Assembly (NCBI RefSeq): GCF_019968605.1
Contig: NZ_CP082966.1
Span: 4,143,501-4,207,500, forward strand
Direction: 5' to 3'
Length of the DNA: 64,000 nt
Source of the DNA: Polaribacter litorisediminis
GTDB taxonomy: Bacteria > Bacteroidota > Bacteroidia > Flavobacteriales > Flavobacteriaceae
Shown here: positions 34,782 through 43,849 of the stretch, in pieces
Layout of the letters: each line of letters begins with the position of its first letter
How positions within the stretch are numbered: position 1 is the first letter of the stretch
Translations under genes and position numbers: made by a program
Notes under the pieces: generated by a model
Database searches by the model: none
Told to the model about the DNA's origin: nothing
What the model saw: only the letters and a program-made list of their open reading frames with translations

Positions 34782-34925
34782 ATGGTAAAATATCAAGTAT
34801 TATCACAAAAAGAAAAAAAGATTTTAAATGTAAGTATCGAATTATTTTCTGTTCTTTTTATTATTGGGGCATTCTATAATGTTGGCGAAGTTATAGGGAG
34901 TTTTTTATATGTTATTAGTCATTAA
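34782..34925 (+). CDS. Small membrane protein (47 residues), hypothetical
   Basis: A 47-residue ORF, too short for most gene callers, starting ATG at 34782 and ending TAA at 34925. It has a basic N-terminus (M-V-K-Y-Q...KEKKILN, residues 1-16) and one membrane segment (about 20-43, LFSVLFIIGAFYNVGEVIGSF). Similar tiny one-helix proteins occur in flavobacteria, but I cannot name a family. It lies in the 247-bp gap between the acetyltransferase and YoaK-like genes. Support: amphipathic layout and good charge/hydrophobic partition only. Confidence 0.4.
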   Translation: MVKYQVLSQKEKKILNVSIELFSVLFIIGAFYNVGEVIGSFLYVISH

Positions 34926-34981
34926 GTTTTTTCAAAATCTTCATTTTCTCCTTTTAAAATATTGAAATAAATTGAACCAAA

Positions 34982-35728
34982 ATGTTTAGACATCAAGGCA
35001 AAAGTAGAACTTTAAAACACAATTTAAGAATTGCTTCTATCTTGTCTTTTGTAGCCGGAATTGTAAATGTTACAGGTTTTTTAGCTTTTAAGCAACTGGC
35101 AACTAATGTAACTGGTCATTTTGCATTGTTTATAAATGATGTTGCAGAATTTAAGGTTTGGAAAGGAACCATTTATTTTCTATATATTTTTTCATTTCTC
35201 TTTGGTTCTTTCTCATCAAGTTTTTTAATAGAAACATTTAGAGAAAATAAAAAGTTAAACGTTTTTGTAATACCAATTTTAATTGAATCTTTTATATTTA
35301 TCTCAATTGCAGTTATAAGTGATCTTGTTGTAATAAAATACCCTAATTTAATTATTTGCTTACTTCTTTTTTCAATGGGTATGCAAAACTCTTTTGTAAC
35401 TAAAATTTCGAACGCAATTGTTAGAACAACGCATTTAACAGGATTATTTACAGATTTAGGAATTGAATTATCTCAATTGTTTTTTCCAGAAACGCATCCT
35501 CATCGAGAAAAAATTACAGCCACTATAAAACTGAGACTTTTTATAATTTGTTTCTTTTTTATGGGTGGATTAATCGGCGGATTTATGTATTCTAGACTTG
35601 ATTTAAAATTAAACACCCTTATTTTTGGAGCAATAATTTTAGTAATAAGTCTGTTTTATGACGATTTTAGATATCAATTTATGAAAACTAGAAGGAAATT
35701 TAAACATAGAAAATCCAAAGTAAAATAA
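34982..35728 (+). CDS. YoaK/DUF1275 family membrane protein
   Basis: A 248-residue membrane protein with about six hydrophobic segments, matching the DUF1275 family. Signature stretches are LSFVAGIVNVTGFLAF with TNVTGHFALF (about residues 16-46) and MGMQNSFVTKISNAIVRTTHLTG (residues about 133 on). The transport or other role is unknown. Its stop codon lies inside the following terminator hairpin. Confidence 0.85.
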   Translation: MFRHQGKSRTLKHNLRIASILSFVAGIVNVTGFLAFKQLATNVTGHFALFINDVAEFKVWKGTIYFLYIFSFLFGSFSSSFLIETFRENKKLNVFVIPILIESFIFISIAVISDLVVIKYPNLIICLLLFSMGMQNSFVTKISNAIVRTTHLTGLFTDLGIELSQLFFPETHPHREKITATIKLRLFIICFFFMGGLIGGFMYSRLDLKLNTLIFGAIILVISLFYDDFRYQFMKTRRKFKHRKSKVK

Positions 35729-35746
35729 TTACTTTGGATTTTTTTA
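35711..35746. terminator. Terminator overlapping the YoaK-like stop codon
   Basis: AAATCCAAAGTAA pairs with TTACTTTGGATTT around a short AATAA loop, followed by a T-run. The TAA stop (35726-35728) is in the stem-loop, so a terminating ribosome would cover it. Confidence 0.85.
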
Positions 35747-35780
35747 TGCTATTCGTTGAATATTGAAAAACTACTCAATG

Positions 35781-36821
35781 TTATGGCGCAGGATTCGGAA
35801 TTTCCTTATGAACTTCCTCAATCTCTTTTAAAGTTTCTTCGGATAATTCGATATGAATAGAATTGATATTTTCTTTTAATTGACTCAATTTTGTAGCACC
35901 AATAATATTACTAGTTACAAACGGTAATTGATTTATAAATGCTAATGACATTTCCGATAATGTAATTCCGTTTTTTTTCGCAATAGCTTCATATCTTTTT
36001 ACAGCTTCTAAAGAACCGTCTCCCATATAACGGGCAATAAACCGCGGAAATAAAGTTCCTCTTGCACCTTCAGGTAAATTTCCATTTAAATATTTACCAG
36101 ATAAAACACCTTGTGCTAACGGTGAATATGCCAATAAACCAATATTTTCTCTCATCGAAACTTCAGACAATCCATATTCATAAGCTCTATGAATCAAAGA
36201 ATATGAATTCTGAATCGTAGATGGTCTCACTAAATGATTTGTATCTGCAGTTTGCAAATATTTCATGGTTCCCCAAGGAGTTTCATTAGATAGGCCAATT
36301 GCTTTTATCGTTCCTGCTTTTACAAAATCGTTTAAAGTTTCTAAAATTTCTAAATGCTTTTCTGCTTCTTTGGTGGATGTTTTATAAGGATAATCTCTGA
36401 CACCAAAACAATTTACACCTCGATCTGGCCAGTGCAATTGATACAAATCAATATAGTCAGTTTGCAAACGTTTTAAGCTTCCTTGTACTGCATCTATAAT
36501 GTTTTGTTTGTTGAATCCACCAGTTCTAACATGTGCTGTATAATCACCACCGCCAGCAATTTTACTTGCTAAAACAACTTTGCTTCTGTTGCCAGTTTTT
36601 TGAAACCAATTACCAATAATTCTTTCAGTTTCTGCATACGTTTCTGGCGTTGCAGGAACAGGATACAATTCTGCTACATCAAAAAAGTTAACACCTTGTT
36701 CTAGCGCATAATCCATCTGTTCAAAGGCTTCTTCTTGTGTATTTTGGTTTCCCCAAGTCATGGTTCCTAAACAAATTTTAGAAACTTTAATATCGGTGTT
36801 TGGTAAAGTTGTGTATTTCAT
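35781..36821 (-). CDS. Aldo/keto reductase, Tas-like
   Basis: A 346-residue NADPH-dependent oxidoreductase with an aldo/keto TIM barrel. The catalytic tetrad is visible: Asp and Tyr in FFDVAELYPVP, Lys in VVLASKIAG, His in YQLHWPD. The long insertions and the WPDRGVNCFG section fit the Tas subfamily of E. coli. I chose the ATG at 36821 since the longer frame adds 22 residues with no family resemblance. Substrate unknown. Confidence 0.92.
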   Translation of the reverse strand: MKYTTLPNTDIKVSKICLGTMTWGNQNTQEEAFEQMDYALEQGVNFFDVAELYPVPATPETYAETERIIGNWFQKTGNRSKVVLASKIAGGGDYTAHVRTGGFNKQNIIDAVQGSLKRLQTDYIDLYQLHWPDRGVNCFGVRDYPYKTSTKEAEKHLEILETLNDFVKAGTIKAIGLSNETPWGTMKYLQTADTNHLVRPSTIQNSYSLIHRAYEYGLSEVSMRENIGLLAYSPLAQGVLSGKYLNGNLPEGARGTLFPRFIARYMGDGSLEAVKRYEAIAKKNGITLSEMSLAFINQLPFVTSNIIGATKLSQLKENINSIHIELSEETLKEIEEVHKEIPNPAP

Positions 36822-37060
36822 ATATTTTAAAGTGTAATTGTTGATTAGTTTCAGTAGGCCATTATTAAAAAAATGGAATGGGCACAAAATTAAAAGTTTA
36901 AACTTTCATAAAATAGCAAACTAGTAATTTTAACAGAGAATTTACAAACGGGATTCTTAACTTTTAAAAGTTTAGGATATAATCAAATTGAATTCGTAAA
37001 CAAATTCATTTAGCGCTGGTCTTATCGGTACATTGTATAGTTGTTTTTGGGCGTTCGTTT

Positions 37061-38230
37061 TTATTCTTTTAAGCGTATATATTTTCTTAAATTTGATGTA
37101 AGAATATGGTATAATTCGTCTTTATTTTTATAATCAGTTTTTACAAAAACAAAACCGAAAAGGGGATATTTATTGATATCTAATGGTCTCACTAAAACAG
37201 GATTTTCAAAATCATTTGCAAGTGCTTTATAATCAAACGCAGCAATCTTATTCGAAATAATTCCTGAATTATTATCTAAAACAATAAGGCTGAATACGTC
37301 GTTTTCTTTGCCCTCGTATATATTATCCCAATTAGGATGTTTGTTTTCAAAAAAGTATTTATAAGAATTAAAACCTATGGCAATTCCTGACAAATCAGCG
37401 GTTGTGCACCAACCACCAAAACGTAATGGGTTAATTTCAATAGGTATTATGTTGCCATTTTCATCTATTCTTACCTCTGCGTGCGCTGGGAAATTTTTCA
37501 AGTTTAATTGATTGCCAATTTTGTTTAAAAAGTTTTCTAATTCAGTTTTATGCTTATAAATAATTTCTTTTGAAGTCGAATACACTCTATCGCTTGTATC
37601 TGTTCCTGATGAAAATATGTGATGCAAGATATTTAAAATCACAACCGCTCCCTTATCATTATGATAATAATCTATGGCGAATTCCTCGCCTTGTATAAAA
37701 TCTTCAATGATAAAATAAGAGGTGTCAAGCACATTTTTCGGGAAAATACTTTTCAGATTTCCTGAATTTATCTCTTTTTTTGCATTTTCCCAATCGTTTT
37801 TATCTTCGATGATATAAACACCAATACTTAAAAAACCTACGGACGGTTTGATAACAAATGGAAATGATAATTCTTCTGTTGTGATATTTTGTATGTCTTG
37901 TAATTTTATTTTTTGAAACTTAAAATCTGGAAAAATCGTCTTAACATGCTCTCTAAAGGCAACTTTGTCTTTAAAAATATTGATTTGTTTTGATAATTCA
38001 CTTTCGCCAAAGTTATTTTCTATCCAACTTAAAGCATTTTCTGAATTAGAATATATTGGTTTATGTAGATTCTCTTTGATATAGGAAACAGCGTCTTTTT
38101 CGCTAATCCAATTTAGAGAAGCATCCGTTACTAATTCTTTGGCCTCTTTTGTTGCAACAATAGGATACTTATTTTCCTTGATTGTAGTGACAAGAAAATC
38201 TGAAATATAGGGTTTATCTATTAAGTACAT
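37061..38230 (-). CDS. ATP-grasp domain protein
   Basis: A 389-residue protein with an ATP-grasp fold: FPFVIKPSVGFLSIGVY (about residue 125-141, Lys for ATP), IIEDFIQGEEFAIDYY (about 185) and the metal-binding HAEVRIDENGNIIPIEINPLR (about 243-263, given in part). ATP-grasp enzymes join a carboxylate to an amine or thiol via an acyl-phosphate. The substrate is not evident. It is monocistronic, flanked by 239-bp and 437-bp spacers. Confidence 0.83.
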   Translation of the reverse strand: MYLIDKPYISDFLVTTIKENKYPIVATKEAKELVTDASLNWISEKDAVSYIKENLHKPIYSNSENALSWIENNFGESELSKQINIFKDKVAFREHVKTIFPDFKFQKIKLQDIQNITTEELSFPFVIKPSVGFLSIGVYIIEDKNDWENAKKEINSGNLKSIFPKNVLDTSYFIIEDFIQGEEFAIDYYHNDKGAVVILNILHHIFSSGTDTSDRVYSTSKEIIYKHKTELENFLNKIGNQLNLKNFPAHAEVRIDENGNIIPIEINPLRFGGWCTTADLSGIAIGFNSYKYFFENKHPNWDNIYEGKENDVFSLIVLDNNSGIISNKIAAFDYKALANDFENPVLVRPLDINKYPLFGFVFVKTDYKNKDELYHILTSNLRKYIRLKE

Positions 38231-38436
38231 TTAACAATTTATTATATTTATTAGGCGGTTTTTTGTTCGTTGTTTTGTAATCAAATTATCACCAATGTAA
38301 TTGTGGAGTGCCTGCCTTTTATGTAACGATTTTTTAGAATCCATACATGTGTATACATTAAACCATTGATAACATCCATATTTGATGTAAAGTTACAACT
38401 AGAATTCTATTGTTTTTAAGGATTTTCATAAGGAAT

Positions 38437-38466
38437 AAAAAAGGTATACAATTCTGCATACCTTTT
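38437..38466 (-). terminator. Possible terminator for pgk
   Basis: AAAAGGTAT and ATACCTTTT arms around a TACAATTCTGC-type loop; on the minus strand the right side ends in TTTTTTATT. It is about 200 bp past the pgk stop, which is distant, so its role is uncertain. Confidence 0.5.
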
Positions 38467-38603
38467 AAATTTTGTCCATGTTCTATTACAAAAATTCGTA
38501 AATTATAGCTTTATAAATGTCATATTATAGGAGCTTAAAGATCTTTTACCAATTTAATTTTTTAACGCATTTCAATTAAAAATAATCATCATCTTCGTTG
38601 CTA

Positions 38604-38634
38604 TACTTTTTTTGATAAAAAGTAAGCAGAAAAG
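38604..38634. repeat. Diverged intergenic repeat, copy E
   Basis: TTTTTTTGATAAAAAGTAAG with AGAAA following; a near copy occurs inverted at 49945-49970. Both are in gene-free DNA. Confidence 0.45.
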
Positions 38635-38667
38635 AATCCATGATAGAATTAAATTGATGTTAAAAGC

Positions 38668-39858
38668 TTATTTTAAGATGGCTTCAATTCCTGGTAAAGA
38701 TTTCCCTTCCAACATTTCTAACATAGCACCACCACCAGTAGAAACATAACTTACTTTATCCGCAAAACCAAATTGTTTTACAGCCGCAACAGAATCACCA
38801 CCACCAACTAGAGAAAATGCACCATTTTTAGTTGCTTTATCAATAGAATGACCCAAAGCAATTGTACCTGCAGCAAACGATTCCATTTCAAAAACCCCTA
38901 AAGGACCGTTCCAAAGAATCGTTTTACATTGATTTACAATTCCATCAAAAATTTCTCTTGATTTTGGTCCAGCATCAACACCTTCCCAGCCATCAGGAAT
39001 TGAATCAATGTCACAAATTTGGGTATTTGCATCATTGCTGAAATTATCGGCAGCAACAACATCCACAGGAATATGAATTTGAACATTTTTAGCTTTCGCT
39101 TGTTTTAGAATGTCAAGTGCTAATTCCATTTTATCATCCTCACAAATAGAGTTTCCAATTTTTCCGCCCTCTGCTTTTATAAAAGTAAAACTCATTCCGC
39201 CACCAATAATTAAATGATCTACTTTATCTAAAATATTTTCAATTACTGTAATTTTAGAAGATACTTTTGCACCACCTAGAATTGCTAAAACGGGTTTTTC
39301 AGAATTGTTTAAAACTTTATCGATGCTTTCAATTTCTCTTGCCAATAAGTTTCCAAAACATTTACGGTCTTCGAAAAATTGTGCAATAATGGTAGTAGAT
39401 GCGTGCGCTCTGTGAGCAGTGCCAAAAGCATCATTTACATAAATATCACCTAACTTAGATAATTTCTCAGCAAAAGCAACATCACCTTTTTCTTCTTCCG
39501 GATGAAAACGAAGATTTTCTAGTAATAAAATTTCACCATCTTCTAAATTTGCAACTGCCTCCTCTGCTTTTTCACCTACACAGTTTTCTACAAATTTTAC
39601 TTGAACACCCATAATTTCTTTAACCTTGGCAACAATATGTTTTAAAGAAAATGCATCATTAACAACACCTTTTGGTCTTCCTAAATGCGACATTAAAACG
39701 CAACTTCCGCCATCTTCTAAAACCTTAATAATAGTAGATTTTGCAGCCTCAATTCTCGTGGCATCTGTTACTTCAAATTGATCATTTAAAGGCACATTAA
39801 AATCTACGCGAATGATTGCTTTTTTATTTTTGAAATTAAAATTGTTTAGTGTTTTCAT
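38668..39858 (-). CDS. pgk: Phosphoglycerate kinase
   Basis: A 396-residue glycolytic enzyme that transfers phosphate between 1,3-bisphosphoglycerate and ADP. Signatures: RVDFNVPLN near residue 18-26, SHLGRPKG (about 60), the LLLENLRFH loop (about 108), and the nucleotide-binding [13 protein letters not shown] (about 366). I placed the start at the ATG at 39858; the longer frame upstream has no family resemblance and covers a promoter box. It is monocistronic. Confidence 0.97.
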   Translation of the reverse strand: MKTLNNFNFKNKKAIIRVDFNVPLNDQFEVTDATRIEAAKSTIIKVLEDGGSCVLMSHLGRPKGVVNDAFSLKHIVAKVKEIMGVQVKFVENCVGEKAEEAVANLEDGEILLLENLRFHPEEEKGDVAFAEKLSKLGDIYVNDAFGTAHRAHASTTIIAQFFEDRKCFGNLLAREIESIDKVLNNSEKPVLAILGGAKVSSKITVIENILDKVDHLIIGGGMSFTFIKAEGGKIGNSICEDDKMELALDILKQAKAKNVQIHIPVDVVAADNFSNDANTQICDIDSIPDGWEGVDAGPKSREIFDGIVNQCKTILWNGPLGVFEMESFAAGTIALGHSIDKATKNGAFSLVGGGDSVAAVKQFGFADKVSYVSTGGGAMLEMLEGKSLPGIEAILK

Positions 39859-39876
39859 TTTTAGATGTATTTTTAA

Positions 39877-39884
39877 CAAAAATA
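39877..39884 (-). promoter_or_regulatory. -7 promoter box for pgk
   Basis: Reads TATTTTTG on the minus strand, matching TAnnTTTG, 18 nt upstream of the ATG at 39858. No clear TTG at -33. Confidence 0.5.
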
Positions 39885-40043
39885 CTTTTTTATTTACGTT
39901 TATTGAAACGGATAACTTAAAATTTAAGTTAACGTTTGCGTAAATTAAGAACTTTATAAGGCGCAAAGAGTTTCCCAGTCTAAAAGTTCTTTTATTTTGA
40001 TTTTTTAAATTATGAATTGCGAATTAATGGCGAACTAATTTTT

Positions 40044-40051
40044 TATATTTG
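40044..40051 (+). promoter_or_regulatory. -7 promoter box for DNA polymerase III delta-prime-like gene
   Basis: TATATTTG (TAnnTTTG) ends 3 nt before the ATG at 40055. A TTG lies 24 nt upstream (40017-40019). Predicts a leaderless mRNA. Confidence 0.55.
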
Positions 40052-40054
40052 TCC

Positions 40055-41197
40055 ATGCTTTTCAACCAGATTATAGGTCAAGAACATATTAAAAAACATT
40101 TGCAGACTTCTGCTGAAAATGGCAGAATTCCGCATGCCCAATTATTTGTTGGTAAAGAAGGTTGCGGTACGTTGCCCATGGCAATAGCGTATGCACAATT
40201 TTTATTGTGTAATTTTTCTGACAATAAAGAGGCTTGTACTATAAAGTGTGGTAAATTACAGCATCCAGATTTGCATTTTGCCTTTCCTGTTACAACAAAT
40301 GATGCTGTGAAAAAAAATGCAGTAAGTAATTTGTTTATAGAAGATTGGCGCTCGTTTATTGCCTCCCAACCTTACGGAAGTTTATTTAATTGGTTGCAAC
40401 ATATTGGCGTAGAAAATAAACAAGGTTTAATTGGTGTTGATGAAGCGGAAGCCGTTGTAAAAAAGTTAAAATTAAAAAGTTACGAAGGTGGTTTTAAGGT
40501 GATGATTATTTGGATGGCAGAAAAAATGAACATTTCTGCGGCTAATAAATTATTAAAACTCATAGAAGAGCCTCCGCAAAAAACGGTTTTCTTGCTGATT
40601 ACAGAAAATGAAGAGCAGATTATAAACACCATTACATCGAGATGTCAAGCGTTACATTTTCCTGTTTTAAGTGAGCAAGATATTGCTAATTCTTTAAGTG
40701 TAAACTATCAGGTTGCAGATAATGAAGCGGCGAAAATTGCGCATCAAGCAGAAGGAAATTTTAACAAAGCCCTTCATTTATTGCAAAATGACGGAAATGA
40801 TTTGGTTTTTGAAAAATGGTTTGTTGATTGGATTAGAACTGCGTTTAGAGCCAAAGGAAACCCTGCAGTAGTGCAACAATTAATTTCTTGGTCTGATACG
40901 ATTGCAAAAACAGGAAGAGAAACACAAAAACAATTTTTAGAATATTGCTTACAATTTTTTAGACAAGCACTTTTGTTAAACTATAAGTCTGATCAGTTGG
41001 TTTTTATGAATTCAAAATCGGGTTTTGATTTATCAAAATTCGCTCCATTTGTACATTCAGGAAATATTTTAGATATCGAAAAAGAACTCAATGAGGCAAT
41101 GTATCATATTGAAAGAAATGGAAATTCAAAAATTATTTTGTTAGATCTTTCTATGAAATTAACTCGATTTTTACACAAAAAAGAAGAGAAGGTTTAG
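40055..41197 (+). CDS. DNA polymerase III subunit delta-prime-like AAA+ protein
   Basis: A 380-residue clamp-loader-like AAA+ protein. The start is the ATG at 40055; the TTG at 40049 overlaps the promoter box. The P-loop is degenerate (GKEGCGTLP, no Lys-Ser/Thr), as in delta-prime subunits. Zinc-module cysteines (CNFSDNKEACTIKC, about residues 56-69), a MIIWMAEKMN...LLKLIEEPP region and the SRCQ sensor-1 motif match HolB/DnaX. The C-terminal domain (about 250-380) is lineage specific. Overlap with ribE at the 3' end is 4 nt. Confidence 0.88.
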   Translation: MLFNQIIGQEHIKKHLQTSAENGRIPHAQLFVGKEGCGTLPMAIAYAQFLLCNFSDNKEACTIKCGKLQHPDLHFAFPVTTNDAVKKNAVSNLFIEDWRSFIASQPYGSLFNWLQHIGVENKQGLIGVDEAEAVVKKLKLKSYEGGFKVMIIWMAEKMNISAANKLLKLIEEPPQKTVFLLITENEEQIINTITSRCQALHFPVLSEQDIANSLSVNYQVADNEAAKIAHQAEGNFNKALHLLQNDGNDLVFEKWFVDWIRTAFRAKGNPAVVQQLISWSDTIAKTGRETQKQFLEYCLQFFRQALLLNYKSDQLVFMNSKSGFDLSKFAPFVHSGNILDIEKELNEAMYHIERNGNSKIILLDLSMKLTRFLHKKEEKV

Positions 41198-41784
41198 TTA
41201 TTGTAAGCTGTTAATCTAGCAACATATTTTCCAATTACATCAAACTCTAAATTTACAACATCATTAATTTGTAAGGTTTTAAAAGTGGTATGTTGCCAAG
41301 TATAGGGAATAATTGCAACACTAAATTCGTCCTTTTTAGAATTCACAACCGTTAAACTAACACCATTTACTGTAATAGAACCTTTTTCTATGGTGATGTT
41401 GTTTTGGTTAGAAATATATTTAAAAGTGCACAATGTACTTCCGTTTTCATCTTTTATGCCTATACAAACCCCCGTTTCATCTACGTGGCCTTGCACTATA
41501 TGTCCGTCTAATCGGTCTCCTAATTTCATGGCGCGTTCTAGATTCACGATGTGATCTAGTTTCAGTTTTCCAATATTGCTTTTATCCAAAGTTTCTTTAA
41601 TAGCCGTTACGGTATATTCATCATTTTTAATATCAACAACCGTTAAACATACACCGTTATGTGCAACACTCTGATCTATTTTTAATGCATTTGTAATATC
41701 ACTTTTTATTGTTAAATGAACATTTTCTTGCTCTTTTACAATATTTTTTACTGATCCAAGTGTTTCTATAATTCCTGTAAACAT
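41194..41784 (-). CDS. ribE: Riboflavin synthase alpha subunit
   Basis: A 196-residue enzyme converting two lumazines to riboflavin. It begins MFTGIIETLG and has the duplicated lumazine-binding domain: GVCLTVVD (about residue 47) in the first and GVSLTVVN (about 143) in the second, plus GHIVQGHVDETG between them (about 96). Length is normal. Its ATG is 58 nt from the divergent pdxA ATG, with overlapping divergent promoters. No FMN riboswitch is evident in this spacer. Confidence 0.96.
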   Translation of the reverse strand: MFTGIIETLGSVKNIVKEQENVHLTIKSDITNALKIDQSVAHNGVCLTVVDIKNDEYTVTAIKETLDKSNIGKLKLDHIVNLERAMKLGDRLDGHIVQGHVDETGVCIGIKDENGSTLCTFKYISNQNNITIEKGSITVNGVSLTVVNSKKDEFSVAIIPYTWQHTTFKTLQINDVVNLEFDVIGKYVARLTAYNN

Positions 41785-41800
41785 ATCTCTAAAATTTGGT

Positions 41801-41808
41801 TACTTTTG
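41801..41808 (+). promoter_or_regulatory. -7 promoter box for pdxA
   Basis: TACTTTTG (TAnnTTTG), 34 nt before the ATG at 41843. It lies 7 nt from the divergent ribE box (41816-41823), so the two promoters may compete. Confidence 0.5.
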
Positions 41809-41815
41809 TACCTAT

Positions 41816-41823
41816 CAAAAATA
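41816..41823 (-). promoter_or_regulatory. -7 promoter box for ribE
   Basis: Reads TATTTTTG on the minus strand, 31 nt upstream of the ATG at 41784. Face-to-face with the pdxA box. Confidence 0.45.
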
Positions 41824-41842
41824 GTAATATTACAAGACATCT

Positions 41843-42877
41843 ATGGATAAATCTGAGAAAATAATTGTAGGAATTTCAATAGGAGATTTAAACGGAATTG
41901 GTATTGAAGTAATTTTAAAAACTTTTGAAGATAAAAGAATGTTAGAGTTTTGTACTCCAGTGTTGTTTGGAACAACAAAAACCATTTCTTATCATAAAAA
42001 AGCATTGGGAATAGAAATTCCTGTGCACGGAATTACATCCATAACGCAAATAAATCACTCAAAAATTAATATTTTAAATATTTGGAAAGAAGAGGTTGCT
42101 ATAGAATTAGGAAAAGCGACTAAAATTTCTGGAGACTATGCCGCAAAATCGTTAGCTTCTGCAGTAAAGCATTTAAAGGAAGATGCCATTGATGTTTTAA
42201 TTACTGCGCCTATCAACAAAGAAAATATACAATCGGATACTTTTAATTTTCCGGGCCATACAGAATATTTAGAAGCCAATTTAGAAGGTAAAAGTTTAAT
42301 GATTTTAATGACAGATCAATTAAGAATTGGTTTAATTACGGGTCATATTCCTATTGCCAAGGTTGCCGAATCGATTACTCCAGAAGTTATTAAGAGTAAA
42401 GTTGAAACGATGTATACCTCTTTAAAACAAGATTTCGGAATCGATAAACCAAAAATTGCGGTCTTGTCTTTAAATCCGCATTGCGGAGATAAAGGAGTTA
42501 TTGGAGAGGAAGATGATAAAATAATACGACCAACTATTGAAGAAATTAAGGAGACTGGCAAGCTGGTTTTTGGTCCTTATGCAGCCGATGGCTTTTTTGG
42601 TTCTGAAACTTACAAGCAATTTGATGGTGTTTTAGCAAGCTATCACGATCAAGGTTTAGCGCCTTTTAAAGCGTTGTCTTTTGGTAAAGGAGTAAATTTT
42701 ACGGCAGGTTTAGATCATATTAGAACTTCACCAGATCATGGTACAGGCTATGATATTGCTGGTAAAAATCTAGCAAATCCCTCTTCATTTAAAGAGGCTT
42801 TATTCACGGCATTAAAGATTTTTAACACGAGAAATGAATATAAAGAATTGACAAAAAACCCGTTGGTTGTAAAATAA
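41843..42877 (+). CDS. pdxA: 4-hydroxythreonine-4-phosphate dehydrogenase
   Basis: A 344-residue enzyme of the DXP-dependent vitamin B6 pathway, which oxidises and decarboxylates 4-phosphohydroxythreonine. Metal-binding histidines lie in FPGHTEYLE (about residue 137), SYHDQGLAP (about 267) and TSPDHGTGYDIAG (about 295); ISIGDLNGIG at the N-terminus is a family mark. Length is typical. It is followed by the DUF177-rpmF unit with its own promoter, so the link is positional. Confidence 0.96.
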   Translation: MDKSEKIIVGISIGDLNGIGIEVILKTFEDKRMLEFCTPVLFGTTKTISYHKKALGIEIPVHGITSITQINHSKINILNIWKEEVAIELGKATKISGDYAAKSLASAVKHLKEDAIDVLITAPINKENIQSDTFNFPGHTEYLEANLEGKSLMILMTDQLRIGLITGHIPIAKVAESITPEVIKSKVETMYTSLKQDFGIDKPKIAVLSLNPHCGDKGVIGEEDDKIIRPTIEEIKETGKLVFGPYAADGFFGSETYKQFDGVLASYHDQGLAPFKALSFGKGVNFTAGLDHIRTSPDHGTGYDIAGKNLANPSSFKEALFTALKIFNTRNEYKELTKNPLVVK

Positions 42878-42910
42878 AAAGAAAGAATATTCTTTTTTTT
42901 ATATAATATA

Positions 42911-42939
42911 TTGCAGAAATACATTTTTTTGTATCTTTG
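42911..42939 (+). promoter_or_regulatory. Promoter of DUF177-rpmF operon
   Basis: TTG (42911-42913), 18 nt, then TATCTTTG (42932-42939). Both elements and the spacing match the Bacteroidota consensus TTG-N17-23-TAnnTTTG. The ATG of the DUF177 gene is 23 nt further on. Confidence 0.7.
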
Positions 42940-42961
42940 CCCGCTCAATTGATGTTTGATA

Positions 42962-43498
42962 ATGAAAGACTTGAAACAATTCAACATACCGTTTGTAGGA
43001 TTAAAAGAAGGAAGTCATGTATTTAGTTATACTATTGAGAATACGTTCTTTGAAGCTTTTAATTTTGATGAATTTACCAGTTCATCAATAAAAGTTTTAT
43101 TAACATTTGTAAAAAAAAGCACATTATTTGAGCTAGTTTTTACGGCAGAGGGTTCGGTTGAAGTTCCTTGTGATGTAACAAATGAGTTATATCACCAAGA
43201 AATAATATCTGAATTGCCTTTAGTTGTAAAGTTTGGTCCAGAATATAATGATGATAATGAAGAAATTTTAATACTTCCTCATGAAGCTTATGAAATGAAT
43301 GTTGCACAGTTTATTTATGAAATGATAATTTTAGCAGTTCCTAACAAAAGAGTACATCCTAAAGTTTTAGATGGTACAATGAAATCTGAAGCATTAAATA
43401 AATTGAGAGAATTAGAGATAAAGAAAGTAAAAACTGTAGAAACTACAGACCCAAGATGGGATAAATTAAAGAATTTAATAACAGAAAAAAAGACATAA
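42962..43498 (+). CDS. DUF177/YceD family protein
   Basis: A 178-residue protein of the YceD/DUF177 family, which is widely found directly upstream of rpmF and is linked to rRNA precursor handling or ribosome assembly. Acidic and without the family's usual CxxC pair; the signature V-P-C-D-V-T (about residue 71) and [10 protein letters not shown] near the end are present. I chose the ATG at 42962, not the TTG 6 nt earlier. It overlaps nothing and is 1 nt before rpmF. Confidence 0.88.
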   Translation: MKDLKQFNIPFVGLKEGSHVFSYTIENTFFEAFNFDEFTSSSIKVLLTFVKKSTLFELVFTAEGSVEVPCDVTNELYHQEIISELPLVVKFGPEYNDDNEEILILPHEAYEMNVAQFIYEMIILAVPNKRVHPKVLDGTMKSEALNKLRELEIKKVKTVETTDPRWDKLKNLITEKKT

Positions 43499-43499
43499 A

Positions 43500-43694
43500 A
43501 TGGCGCATCCTAAAAGAAAAATATCCAAAACAAGAAGAGATAAAAGGAGAACACATTATAAAGCATCGTATCAACAGATTGCTACAGACCCAACAACTGG
43601 TGAATCTCACTTATACCACAGAGCTCACTGGCACGAAGGAAAATTATATTACAGAGGTCAAATTGTTTTAGAATCTGCATCAGCAGAAGCTTAA
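43500..43694 (+). CDS. rpmF: 50S ribosomal protein L32
   Basis: A 64-residue ribosomal protein. [21 protein letters not shown] is replaced here by its key features: the basic start with P-K-R-K-I-S-K and R-D-K-R-R-T-H. The usual zinc-binding cysteine ribbon is absent: the equivalent region has H-L-Y-H-R-A-H instead, i.e. the zinc-free (C-) type. It is 1 nt downstream of DUF177 and ends at a terminator, so acc/fab genes are a separate unit. Confidence 0.97.
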   Translation: MAHPKRKISKTRRDKRRTHYKASYQQIATDPTTGESHLYHRAHWHEGKLYYRGQIVLESASAEA

Positions 43695-43715
43695 CAGACA
43701 CCTATAAAGAAACCC

Positions 43716-43747
43716 AAAAACCCTCAACTTTGAGGGTTTTTTTACGT
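43716..43747 (+). terminator. Terminator after rpmF
   Basis: AAAAACCCTCAA pairs with TTGAGGGTTTTT around CT, with a T-run following. It separates DUF177-rpmF from fabH. Confidence 0.9.
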
Positions 43748-43808
43748 TTTTAAGATAAATTACCATTCTTTAGAGGTAAAATAGGGTAAAACGTGAAATA
43801 ATTTTCAC

Positions 43809-43816
43809 TACTTTTG
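43809..43816 (+). promoter_or_regulatory. -7 promoter box for fabH
   Basis: TACTTTTG (TAnnTTTG) overlaps a TTG start candidate at 43814, arguing that fabH starts at the ATG at 43850, 33 nt after the box. Confidence 0.55.
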
Positions 43817-43849
43817 AATATTCTAAACTTAAGAAAACAAACCTTAATT

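Larger units (their letters stand above)
38231..38667. other. Intergenic region with a repeat and a hairpin
   Basis: A 437-bp spacer. It holds a hairpin at 38437-38466 that may terminate pgk, and at 38604-38634 a sequence resembling 49945-49970 inverted. No ORF or RNA gene seen. Confidence 0.55.
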
